DNA from: Candidatus Helarchaeota archaeon
GTDB taxonomy: Archaea; Asgardarchaeota; Lokiarchaeia; Helarchaeales; HEL-GB-A
DNA: 43,048 bases
Direction: 5' to 3'
Assembly (NCBI GenBank): GCA_016840125.1
Contig: JAEOSY010000061.1
Span: 1-43,048, forward strand
Both the position numbers and the translations under genes were made by a program. The notes below the pieces were generated by a model. That model searched no databases. It worked only from the letters and a program-made list of their open reading frames with translations, and was not told the origin of the DNA. Each line of letters starts with the position of its first letter. Positions within the stretch are counted from its first letter, which is position 1. Shown piece after piece: positions 35,249 to 43,048 of the stretch.

Positions 35249-36247
35249 TTACATAGACCACTTACCGCACCGGTCGCCCCAGCGCGCAATTACTTCTCCA
35301 TCACCCTTTTCAACATAGGTAACTTCACATTGATTCGGGCAATCCTTACAGTTAAATGCCTTTGGGGTGAATTTCATGTCACTAACCTTGAATCCGCGGA
35401 AATCGGTCCTGACATCTTCATGGAGGACATGCTCTCTTGCAAGCATCGCTGCCCCAATCGCTCCCATGGTTAAGAAATTTTTATGAACAATAATTTCACA
35501 GCCTAATTCTTTCTCGAATGCTCTTCTAATCCCAGAATTTGCGGCTACTCCACCTTGGAACGTAATAGATGGCTCCAATTTTTTCCCTTTACAAACGTTA
35601 TTCAAATAATTTCGAACTAGGGCTTCACAGAGCCCTTGAATAATATCTTCTTTGGAATGTCCCATTTGCTGCTTATGAATCATATCCGATTCAGCAAATA
35701 CAGTGCATCTGCCTGCAATAACTACTTCTACATTCGATTTCGCAGCCAGTCCCCCGAATTCCTCTATGGGAACGCCTAATCTGTGTGCCTGATGGTCAAG
35801 AAATGATCCAGTACCCGCAGCACAGATTGTGTTCATTGCAAAATCGGTAATAATCCCATCCTTAAGTAGAATGACCTTTGAATCTTGCCCGCCAATTTCA
35901 AGAATTGTTTGCACATCCGGGATATAATATGAAGCCGCTACTGCATGGGCGATAATCTCCGTTTTCGCAATGTCCGCCCCGACAAGTGCTTTCGTCAAAT
36001 ACCTTGCGGAACCCGTCGAGCCGACGCCTTTAATTTGTGACTCAATTGCGTTAAGGGTTTTTCTCATCGCTTCAAATCCTTTCTGAACAGATTTAATTGG
36101 GGATCCTTGTGATCGTGCCCAAGTATCATAGATCAGTTCCATATTATCATCAATTATAGCAAACTTTGTGGAAACACTTCCCACGTCAATACCTAGGTAT
36201 AAATCGCCTTCTATATCTGTTGGTATTTTATCTTCTACGAGAACCAT
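35249..36247 (-). CDS. 2-hydroxyacyl-CoA dehydratase activase-type ATPase (BadF/BcrA family)
   Basis: An ASKHA-fold ATPase that injects an electron into radical acyl-CoA dehydratases or related enzymes. Motifs are LYLGIDVGSVSTKFAI (phosphate 1), CAAGTGSFLDHQAHRLG with the Cys that ligates the bridging 4Fe-4S cluster, GRCTVFAESDM (second Cys) and the QGGVAANSGIRRA adenosine segment. A C-terminal extension has four more cysteines (CKDCPNQC and DRCGKW), unlike the short activases. Its start overlaps the upstream gene by 20 bases. With the two upstream genes it forms a split version of the large bacterial activase/DUF2229 protein. Confidence 0.92.
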   Translation of the reverse strand: MVLVEDKIPTDIEGDLYLGIDVGSVSTKFAIIDDNMELIYDTWARSQGSPIKSVQKGFEAMRKTLNAIESQIKGVGSTGSARYLTKALVGADIAKTEIIAHAVAASYYIPDVQTILEIGGQDSKVILLKDGIITDFAMNTICAAGTGSFLDHQAHRLGVPIEEFGGLAAKSNVEVVIAGRCTVFAESDMIHKQQMGHSKEDIIQGLCEALVRNYLNNVCKGKKLEPSITFQGGVAANSGIRRAFEKELGCEIIVHKNFLTMGAIGAAMLAREHVLHEDVRTDFRGFKVSDMKFTPKAFNCKDCPNQCEVTYVEKGDGEVIARWGDRCGKWSM

Positions 36248-37352
36248 TCTTTTTCTTCTCCCTTCTTGTTTTTAACAATTCTACATACGATTCTAAGCGA
36301 GTGACAAATCCCGCTTCACCGGCATGTTCATCAAAGGGGAAAAATGCTGGGGGGAGATCAAAGATTTTATCGCCATACCACTTTTGGATTATGGATTTTG
36401 CCGTGATCTCAGGCATGCATGTAAAAGGATATGTATGCACAAACCCATCAAAACCGTGATTCGCCCAATTGATATACTCACCAACCACCCAATAAGCTTC
36501 TCCTCCAAGATCCATCTGGATTCCCCCGATCTTTTTATTTATCTTGCTTAGATACTCTATATATTTCCGATGAAAATTGACATGAAATTTATGTTTTATC
36601 CAATCATACAGGCTTAGATCCATATGGACTTCACAGCCCATCTCGCCCAATTTTCTTATAACATCATGATTTGTAAATGGATCTAAGGTAACATGAATTT
36701 CTCCTGTTAATCCCACTTTTAATGCGCCCCCATTTCGCTTTCGCGTTGGGATTTCGCGAAATAACCGCCGTATTTTTGATCTCAACTGTCGGAGTTTATG
36801 GTACCGATTTGCTTGATCTACCATATTAGCACTTTTTTTACCAACCTTAGTTGTTTCTCCGGGATCTAATTCGTAACAGCGGGTGATTCCTTCATAATGT
36901 TCAATATCTTGAATTAATTTACATTTCATCATAAAAATCCTTGCCGTCCGCCATACCAAATAGTTGGCAAACAGAGTTTTATCAGCGCACATGGATTTTA
37001 ATAACTTTGCCCATTCGAATGTTAAGAGATCTCCCTGTGGTAAATAGTGCATATCAAATTCATAACCCAAATCTCTTAAAATCCGCTCTTGTACTGCGTA
37101 ATAAAACCCAAACCGACATGGTCCACAATCCGTGGCCATTACGATCGTCCTACACCCATTCTCTATTGCTTCAATAAAATTACCAAGTGTGGTTTTAAAG
37201 GGAAAACAAACCCACTCTGGTGAATGTTTTAAGCCAGGCTCTAACTGTTTCAGGTTATTATAGTCTGGAAGATATACTTCTGCACCCATACCTGTGATTA
37301 ATGCTTTAAAGCAGACAGTCGAATGCCCCATATGAGGAAAGGTAACCTTCAT
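36228..37352 (-). CDS. CoA-activase-associated protein, HgdB/DUF2229-like (second subunit)
   Basis: A 374-residue protein resembling the downstream half of the large DUF2229-containing CoA activase proteins. The conserved segments are FPHMGHSTVCFKAL, EWVCFPFKTTLGNF, MATDCGPCRFGFYYA and FDEHAGEAGFVTRLE. The Cys residues in VCFPF and DCGPC are candidate iron-sulfur ligands as in the 2-hydroxyglutaryl-CoA dehydratase fold. It starts one base before the previous gene ends (TAATG) and ends inside the activase gene, so it is translationally coupled on both sides. The reaction is unknown. It probably forms one complex with its neighbours. Confidence 0.82.
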   Translation of the reverse strand: MKVTFPHMGHSTVCFKALITGMGAEVYLPDYNNLKQLEPGLKHSPEWVCFPFKTTLGNFIEAIENGCRTIVMATDCGPCRFGFYYAVQERILRDLGYEFDMHYLPQGDLLTFEWAKLLKSMCADKTLFANYLVWRTARIFMMKCKLIQDIEHYEGITRCYELDPGETTKVGKKSANMVDQANRYHKLRQLRSKIRRLFREIPTRKRNGGALKVGLTGEIHVTLDPFTNHDVIRKLGEMGCEVHMDLSLYDWIKHKFHVNFHRKYIEYLSKINKKIGGIQMDLGGEAYWVVGEYINWANHGFDGFVHTYPFTCMPEITAKSIIQKWYGDKIFDLPPAFFPFDEHAGEAGFVTRLESYVELLKTRREKKKNGSRRR

Positions 37353-38413
37353 TATATTACACCTTTGAATTCTCCCGAGGCACTTTGAGCCGGAATTTTC
37401 TGTTCCTTTGAAATTTTAATTCCACGCTTCTTACGAATAATCATGTCCACAAAGGCCTCAATTCTAGTGATGACACCTGCTTGTCCCGAGTGTTCATCAA
37501 GAACTAGTGAAATATACGGAATGCTTAGTTGTTTTGCATCCCGCGTAACCAACTCATCAATCAAGGAATCTGGACCACAGCAGAAGCTACAAATGAAAAT
37601 CAGACCACTTAAATCTTTATCCTTGAATAGATAATCCACAGCGGAGAGAATTTCCTCTTCATTTCCCCAATAATTCTTCAATGTATTGGTTATTATACTC
37701 TGCTTTTTGAAAATTTCCACCGGCAAGTTTTCCAACGTTACAACTTGCACCTTCATCTCTCGCAGTTTCTTGAATAAATTCATGTTGATGAATGGATCAT
37801 GAACATTGTACCCGTGACCGATAATTGCGATTTTAACACCAATACCATTCTGTTTCTTTGGTTTTGGCTCAAAATTTTGAATATTTTTCTTCACAATATT
37901 CATAGCTTTTTGAAAAGATAGTCCTTTAACCATTAACTCCCTAAAATATTGGTAATTTTTGACCGCCTTTTCATAGGCATTTTTAATCTGGCGAACCGAA
38001 CGATTTAATTTTCTACCAGTTTGAAAAGCACTTACGTATTTTGGTTTCTTTTTCACATTAATGTCCATTTCAATGATAGGCGGAAGGTTGTCCATCGTTC
38101 CGCGAACCATATCTGGTAGACCGAGAAATTTTGGACACATATAGGTTCCAAATGTTGTTGATATGTACCTTGGGACGAATAGATAATCAATTTCTTTTTC
38201 TAAAAGGTTTATTAAATGCCCATAATATAATTTAAGCGGAATACAGATCTCATCAATCGCATATCTGCAACCCGTATCTACTAATTTGCTTGTAGATGTA
38301 TCGCTAGTAATAACATCAAAGCCTAGTTCTTCAAAAAATGTTTTCCATAATGGAAAATACTTATAATAAAGTAAGCTTCGTGGAATGCCAATTTTCTTCT
38401 TTATTTTTACCAC
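37352..38413 (-). CDS. CoA-activase-associated protein, HgdB/DUF2229-like (first subunit)
   Basis: A 353-residue protein with the typical DUF2229 opening IGIPRSLLYYKYFPLWKTFF, a CRYAIDEICIPLKLYYGH segment and the later FICSFCCGPDSLIDE and LDEHSGQAGVITRIEAF. The last motif parallels one in the next gene, so the two subunits look like distant paralogues. Cys residues in these motifs may bind an iron-sulfur cluster. The start is a GTG. It is 33 bases after the HAD gene and overlaps the next gene by one base. Confidence 0.82.
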   Translation of the reverse strand: MVKIKKKIGIPRSLLYYKYFPLWKTFFEELGFDVITSDTSTSKLVDTGCRYAIDEICIPLKLYYGHLINLLEKEIDYLFVPRYISTTFGTYMCPKFLGLPDMVRGTMDNLPPIIEMDINVKKKPKYVSAFQTGRKLNRSVRQIKNAYEKAVKNYQYFRELMVKGLSFQKAMNIVKKNIQNFEPKPKKQNGIGVKIAIIGHGYNVHDPFINMNLFKKLREMKVQVVTLENLPVEIFKKQSIITNTLKNYWGNEEEILSAVDYLFKDKDLSGLIFICSFCCGPDSLIDELVTRDAKQLSIPYISLVLDEHSGQAGVITRIEAFVDMIIRKKRGIKISKEQKIPAQSASGEFKGVI

Positions 38414-38446
38414 CGGTTAGCGAGAATGGGTGAAATATTTTAGAGT

Positions 38447-39922
38447 TTATTCATCTTTGTATCTCCTGAAGTCGTTTTCAAAGATGTCATCGGAGATCTC
38501 TTTAGCCTTGAAATACCACCCTCTCAAAATATTACTAGGCCCACCAAGGATTAGACTCGAAAATGACTGTGAGAGAGGACTTATTCTCTTGGAAGATAAA
38601 TTTCTCAATTTAGGCAGTCCCATGTCATATAAAGCCAGTTCATACCCATCTAAAACAGAACTGGTGAATACACTCATATCCATTTCCTCTAACTTAGTTA
38701 GACTCTCATTGGGGAAAAATTTCCCAAACAATTTCAAAAACAGGTTTCTAAACCGCTTCTGATAATCCGATGGATAGAAATGTTGATAGGTAAATTTCAA
38801 ACCTGCCACCGTGACTCTTGACGGAAGCCTCGTGAGCGGATTAGTGATTAAAGTCTCTAATAAATTATTACTTCGTTCATTTACAAAATGGATTATAATA
38901 AGTCCCAAGCATCTCAAGAGATCCTCTTCCGAATTGGTAAATGCAGTAAATTGTTTCTTAAGTTTAATTTCTCCGCGGGTATAACGCGCGATTCCATCTT
39001 GGATAATAGCTCCAACGAACCCCAATGGATCTTGGATAATTATCCCGACTTGTCTTGCATCAAATTTTAATTCTTGGGGAAGTACTTCTGCGAGGAGGCT
39101 AAAGAAGTTGAAATCTTCCTGGACATAGGACCTAATTTTCTTAGCATGATAGTCAATAGTCTGTTCTTGATCTAATTTAATATCGATCGAAATCTCAGGT
39201 AAATCAAAGAATTGGGATAATTCGGTGACATGATCACAAACTATACTTGGGCCATACTCCATAAGACTTTTCCGAGGGATTAATCCGTTAGAAATTGCAA
39301 TAGATGGCACTTTTGCAGCCTTAGCCGTTAAAATATCAGTTGCCGAATCACCCACATAAAGTACATTTTCAGGAGGATAATTTAACTGTTGAATTGTCTT
39401 TGTGATTCCCTCAGGGTTTGGTTTTGGATTTTTAACTTCATCCATGGTCAGGATCGATTTGAAATAATCAACTAATCCATGCTTTTCAAGAATTTGAGTG
39501 ATGTCCTCTCTTTTCGTACTCGTTAAGATGGCCAGGTCAAATTTTTGAGCTAAATTCTTCAAAAGTTCCTCCGTGCCAGAGTATAACTGCGAAAATTCGC
39601 TGTATTGTTTGTATTTCGAGTAAATCAAAAATAACACTTGCAGTTTTTGCAAATATGATAGGTCATTGAAGAATGGAATTTTATTTAATATTTTGTAATG
39701 GTTTAACAAGAGGGTTGGTAAATTACTTTCGTTCATTTCTGTCATTAAATCCATAAATTCGTTAATCGCCAGATCTCCTGGATAGTCTGCATCATATTGT
39801 TCTAGAACCGATTGAGTTGCCGCTCTTATCGCAGGAACGTTGTTAAACAACGTACCATCCCAATCAAAAACGATTGCTTTGATATTATTTAATTTCAGAT
39901 TGTTATTAACTGTTATTGCCAT
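38447..39922 (-). CDS. HAD-family phosphatase with unrecognised C-terminal domain
   Basis: Residues 1-235 are a phosphoglycolate-phosphatase-like HAD hydrolase: motif I VFDWDGTLF (D20, D22), motif II AILTSTKRED, a Lys in KNPKPNPEGI and motif IV LYVGDSATDIL. Residues about 245-491 form a second domain that I do not recognise; it contains VGIIIQDPLGFVGAIIQDGI, and its end (LILGGPSNILRGWYFKAKE) resembles no family I know. The start is the ATG at 39922 behind AGAGGT; an ATG at 39943 overlaps the stop of the acyltransferase gene. Adjacency to the acyltransferase hints at lipid phosphate chemistry, which is unproven. Confidence 0.85.
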   Translation of the reverse strand: MAITVNNNLKLNNIKAIVFDWDGTLFNNVPAIRAATQSVLEQYDADYPGDLAINEFMDLMTEMNESNLPTLLLNHYKILNKIPFFNDLSYLQKLQVLFLIYSKYKQYSEFSQLYSGTEELLKNLAQKFDLAILTSTKREDITQILEKHGLVDYFKSILTMDEVKNPKPNPEGITKTIQQLNYPPENVLYVGDSATDILTAKAAKVPSIAISNGLIPRKSLMEYGPSIVCDHVTELSQFFDLPEISIDIKLDQEQTIDYHAKKIRSYVQEDFNFFSLLAEVLPQELKFDARQVGIIIQDPLGFVGAIIQDGIARYTRGEIKLKKQFTAFTNSEEDLLRCLGLIIIHFVNERSNNLLETLITNPLTRLPSRVTVAGLKFTYQHFYPSDYQKRFRNLFLKLFGKFFPNESLTKLEEMDMSVFTSSVLDGYELALYDMGLPKLRNLSSKRISPLSQSFSSLILGGPSNILRGWYFKAKEISDDIFENDFRRYKDE

Positions 39923-39942
39923 ATAATTACCTCTTTTTCTCA

Positions 39943-42573
39943 TTATCTTCTTTCATAACGTGCTGCAAATGCTTTATCCTGCAGATTCTTAAGTATCTGG
40001 GCTACTTCTTCAGCATATTCGTAGCGCTTATCTCTTTTCATACGCCTGATTGGACCGATCGCCTCTCCAATTTCAAAATTGACTTTTACTGGAGGAAAAG
40101 GCGTTTCTGTTCCTGCAATACCAACTGGAACGATTACCGTCGGCTTTCCTTCAATAGCAAGTTTAAGAACACCCGCAACTGTTCGAATGAGCGCCTCTTT
40201 ACCTTTTGTTTGAGCAAAGATACCAATAATTTTCTTATCCTTTAATTTAAATTTTAGATCCAACAGGGGCTCGAAATCATCCGGATGCTCTGTCTTTCTA
40301 AAAAATCCTAAAGATTGAAGAATGGATGAAAGAACTGGTTGTTGGTAGGTTTTTTTATCAATCATAAAATAAATTTTTTCAGGAATCAGGGCATTCCCAA
40401 AGATTAAATCTATCGTTGTTTTACTATGAGCTAGAAGAATTATTCCAACATCCTGATTAACAGGAATATTTTCTTTTCCTCTCACGGTGAAATCATAGAG
40501 GGTGTGTACAAGCATTTCAATGGAATTTTTTGCTACTTGATAAAAAGTATTGTCCAGAAATGGAAATAATCCGTATTTTTCTCCACGTTTTTTTAGTTTA
40601 GAAATATATTTATCAATGGGACTAAGTTTGGCGAACTGTTTTGGTCCTCCCTCTTTTCTATTTATGCTAGTTATTCCTAACATATCGGTTACTTCATTTA
40701 TTATTTTACTGATAAAGTTCTCTTTCTTAACTTTTTGTAAATCTACTCGAGGTAACCTTAATAATTTCCCCGCCTGTTCAATCACTCTTGATAATGGCGA
40801 TTTAATTGCCTCTCCATCATATTCGGAATTAAACCTCGGGACTTCCTTTCCCTCATGCAAATTTTTAATTTTTATCATTAATTCGCGTGTCATTTTCTTA
40901 TAATCTTCATGACTTAACTCTTGTCCCTGATATTTGTCATAATAAATTGGTTCTCCTATATTAATTTCGATGGGGAGTCCTTTCGGTGGTACAAGTATAT
41001 TCCAAACCCCTTTATTCATGGCCTCATGAGACCCCTTTATAGCAAGTGGGATTATAGGTTTCCCTGTTTCTACTGCTAATCTAATGGCTCCTGTCTTACC
41101 ACCATCCACATCTATTTCCGAATATGTTGTTTGTTGTGGGAAAACTATCACATGTCTATTCTTCTTTAGAAGTTCTTTCGAAATGATGAGTGCGTCTTTG
41201 TCACTCTCACCTCGGGCAATAGGAAACCCGCCTGCTGACAGGGTCCAACTGGAAACAATTGGAATTTCTGCCAGTTCTTTTTTCATCATAAACCAAATTT
41301 TTTCATTGATCTCATGATTTGAAGAGGGTATGAATAACCCATGATAATTAATGATTTCGTTTGGGACTAATTTTAATCCATAAAGGTAAATATCTATGAA
41401 GGATTCATGATTGGACGCTAAAATGGCGGGTTTCGTTTTAATTACATTTTCGCGACCCGTAATTTTTATATCAAAGGTTAATGGATTAACAACCAAATCT
41501 GCCCAAAAGCGAATAAGCCCATAAGCCATTGAATCTGCATAATTTCCAATTACCGGAATTTTTGAGACAAAGTTCACAAACTTGCGGTATAGAGAATCAA
41601 ACGGGTTTGTGGGTTTTTTCTCAAGTTTCTCAAACTTTCTGACCACAATTTCATTGATACTTTTATCACCTAGCGCTTTGATTTCAGCATCTTCAATTTC
41701 CTGCATTTTTTGCTTGCCATAATCCTTTAAATCCTCAATCTTGGTCATGAGGTCTATAGTTAACTCTTGGAGCTCCTCGTAGGAGACATCCCGATCATAA
41801 TACTGTTCATAACTAACTGGTGTGCCAAATGTGCAATACCAAATTCCTTCCTTCTTAGGAACGAAGCCTCCTTTTGTGAGGTCGAAAAGACCTACATGAC
41901 CTATTGGCACAATTGGAACCTTGTTTTGAATGGCTAATCTGATTACACCTGTCTTGGCTTTTACTTGTTTTTCGATATTTCGTGTTCCTTCTGGATAAAT
42001 GATAATATTCGAGCCACGTTCTAGGAATAACGACCCAATTTCCATCGATTTTGCATCCCGCAGTTCTCTCTCTACTGGAAAGGCTGTGGCGCTTAAAATT
42101 GACCCTATTATTGGTAAATTAAATAACTGATATTTCGCGAAAAATATGGGCACTTCACGTTTATTGGCGATCCCTTTCAGATTTAAAAATTTTAAAAACT
42201 TGAAATAATTAAGATCTCGTAATGAACAGCATGCTCTTGCAAGATAGAGGTGCTCAACCTCAGTTTCATGATTACTTGCAAAAATTACAGGTGCCGGGGG
42301 GATATTTTCTCTTCCATCGATTATTGAATTCACTTTTCGATCAAAATATCTTAAAATCCCTTCCAAAATCGATATGGACGCAAAATCAATGAAGGAATCT
42401 ACAGCCGGATACCTCTTCATTGACTGTTTCTTGATCCGTCGGATAGCGACATCGATCGGATTCCGAGAAATCCCCTCTATTTCTTCTAATCGGTCAACAA
42501 TAATTTCTGAATTATGAAGGATATCAGTCCTATTTTTCCGATTTGCTGATAGGAAATCATCTATTGATGTCAA
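39943..42573 (-). CDS. Triple-domain PlsC-like acyltransferase
   Basis: An 876-residue protein with three tandem PlsC/LPLAT domains, at about 85-280, 370-570 and 685-870. Domain 1 has NHETEVE (H102, with Glu at the usual Asp) and an intact PEGTR at 194-198. Domain 2 has canonical NHESFID (H389-x4-D394) but FPQQTT in place of the PEGTR motif. Domain 3 has H716 and D722 (x5 rather than x4) and no PEGTR. A single domain of about 240 residues is normal. PlsC makes phosphatidic acid in bacteria; archaeal membrane lipids are ether-linked, so its substrate is unclear. It is the first gene of the minus-strand run down to 35063. Confidence 0.88.
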   Translation of the reverse strand: MTSIDDFLSANRKNRTDILHNSEIIVDRLEEIEGISRNPIDVAIRRIKKQSMKRYPAVDSFIDFASISILEGILRYFDRKVNSIIDGRENIPPAPVIFASNHETEVEHLYLARACCSLRDLNYFKFLKFLNLKGIANKREVPIFFAKYQLFNLPIIGSILSATAFPVERELRDAKSMEIGSLFLERGSNIIIYPEGTRNIEKQVKAKTGVIRLAIQNKVPIVPIGHVGLFDLTKGGFVPKKEGIWYCTFGTPVSYEQYYDRDVSYEELQELTIDLMTKIEDLKDYGKQKMQEIEDAEIKALGDKSINEIVVRKFEKLEKKPTNPFDSLYRKFVNFVSKIPVIGNYADSMAYGLIRFWADLVVNPLTFDIKITGRENVIKTKPAILASNHESFIDIYLYGLKLVPNEIINYHGLFIPSSNHEINEKIWFMMKKELAEIPIVSSWTLSAGGFPIARGESDKDALIISKELLKKNRHVIVFPQQTTYSEIDVDGGKTGAIRLAVETGKPIIPLAIKGSHEAMNKGVWNILVPPKGLPIEINIGEPIYYDKYQGQELSHEDYKKMTRELMIKIKNLHEGKEVPRFNSEYDGEAIKSPLSRVIEQAGKLLRLPRVDLQKVKKENFISKIINEVTDMLGITSINRKEGGPKQFAKLSPIDKYISKLKKRGEKYGLFPFLDNTFYQVAKNSIEMLVHTLYDFTVRGKENIPVNQDVGIILLAHSKTTIDLIFGNALIPEKIYFMIDKKTYQQPVLSSILQSLGFFRKTEHPDDFEPLLDLKFKLKDKKIIGIFAQTKGKEALIRTVAGVLKLAIEGKPTVIVPVGIAGTETPFPPVKVNFEIGEAIGPIRRMKRDKRYEYAEEVAQILKNLQDKAFAARYERR

Positions 42574-42985
42574 TTTTTCTCACTCGCTTCTATCTTAGTG
42601 ATGGCAGTATTTTTTTAACTATAAAAATATAAAATCGTGCAAGCTTGCCATTCAAACTTGCCATTTTTTTTAATTTTTGGCAATTGTGAGATAAGTATGA
42701 CCGGAGATTGTTTAAAAACCTTTCTTATCACAATTTAGCCTTTCAATCTTGCATGTTTTCAACTGAAAAACTATTATATTTTCAAAAAATACTTTCGAAA
42801 AAAAAACCTGTATTGCAAAAATTTTTTAGTGTTCCTCTCTGTGTAATTATTTGTGAGTAGACGAGCGCAAGATTATCATTGGGATTGGTCATACATTCCG
42901 GAAAAAACACGAACAAAAAAATGCGGTGCTAATTGGCAACATTGGGGTTTAGTGATATTTCATGATTAACAAGGAAAATTAACGG
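42574..42985. promoter_or_regulatory. A/T-rich divergent promoter spacer with a palindrome and repeats
   Basis: This 412-base stretch has no gene that I can support. It holds a perfect palindrome GCAAGCTTGC (42639-42648), a direct repeat CTTGCCATT (42644-42652 and 42657-42665), and TTGCCA/TGGCAA as an inverted pair (42658-42663, 42678-42683). TGGCAA recurs near 42935. These could be binding sites for regulators of the divergent genes. Long A- and T-runs at 42770-42830 are unassigned. Confidence 0.4.
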
Positions 42986-43048
42986 ATGAACCTTGTAACC
43001 GGTGCAAGTGGTTTTATCGGCGGACGAATTGTGCACGCCCTTTGCAAA
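42986..43048 (+). CDS. NAD-dependent epimerase/dehydratase (partial, 5' end only)
   Basis: Only 21 codons lie in the window. They start MNLVTGASGFIGGRIVHAL, the Rossmann NAD(P)-binding motif of extended short-chain dehydrogenases such as sugar-nucleotide epimerases and dihydroflavonol-reductase-like enzymes. AAGGA at 42971-42975 may be the ribosome site. Substrate cannot be told. Confidence 0.8.
   Translation, partial: MNLVTGASGFIGGRIVHALCK

Noticed and set aside
42770..42985. Possible tRNA or small RNA in the right-hand spacer
   Set aside because: I could not form a cloverleaf or find a T-loop GTTC motif; only A/T-rich sequence and short repeats are seen.

Overview
The window is about 43 kb of AT-rich archaeal chromosome. 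The genes are tightly packed and often overlap by one to a few bases. Many have GGAGG/GAGGT-type ribosome binding sites, and GTG or TTG starts are common. The lineage is archaeal: a NurA-HerA-Mre11-Rad50 repair operon, an FmdE-family protein and A/T-rich promoters with TATA-like elements. Several traits point, by inference only, to the Asgard group (Loki-/Heimdall-like): an MFS transporter with a longin/roadblock-like C-terminal domain, two RING-like zinc fingers, a polyproline protein with an Ena/VASP-type FPPPP motif, a tandem PlsC acyltransferase and CHAT proteases. No marker gene fixes the lineage.

Region 1 (1-9938, minus strand) is one six-gene run in the order nurA, herA, mre11, rad50, a MoxR-like AAA+ ATPase with C-terminal zinc fingers, and a CobT-like protein with an HExxH motif. 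The last gene runs off the left edge. The first four genes are the archaeal end-resection machine. The last two look like an AAA+/VWA chaperone-metallopeptidase pair attached to it.

Region 2 (about 9940-15900) diverges from the repair operon across a spacer with nested palindromes. It holds a two-gene operon: a DUF72 TIM barrel fused to a CHAT-fold domain that lacks the catalytic His and Cys, directly followed by a 1082-residue protein ending in an apparently intact CHAT protease. This is the best candidate for an undescribed system. Convergent to it are a proline-rich zinc-ribbon protein and a 43-residue mini-gene that duplicates its N-terminal domain.

Region 3 (15975-27003) holds an FmdE-like protein, a small methyltransferase, a type B carboxylesterase, the MFS-longin fusion, a P-type cation ATPase and a plus-strand operon (Fe-S protein, Yip1-like membrane protein, membrane-anchored GH10 xylanase).

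Region 4 (27073-34967) holds a MerR/GyrI-type regulator with dyad-rich upstream DNA, two tandem RING-like proteins, a corrinoid protein with a UroD-family methyltransferase, a GH172 (DUF2961) protein with a methyltransferase, a GPH/SLC45-like sugar transporter and an aldose epimerase. Together with GH10 this suggests a carbohydrate-using heterotroph that also has corrinoid methyl-transfer chemistry.

Region 5 (35063-42573, minus strand) runs from a triple-domain acyltransferase through a HAD phosphatase to a split 2-hydroxyacyl-CoA dehydratase-activase type cluster of three genes plus a 57-residue protein. After a gene-free 412-base spacer, a plus-strand NAD-dependent epimerase begins and is cut by the right edge. 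I saw no tRNA, rRNA, CRISPR array or insertion sequence.
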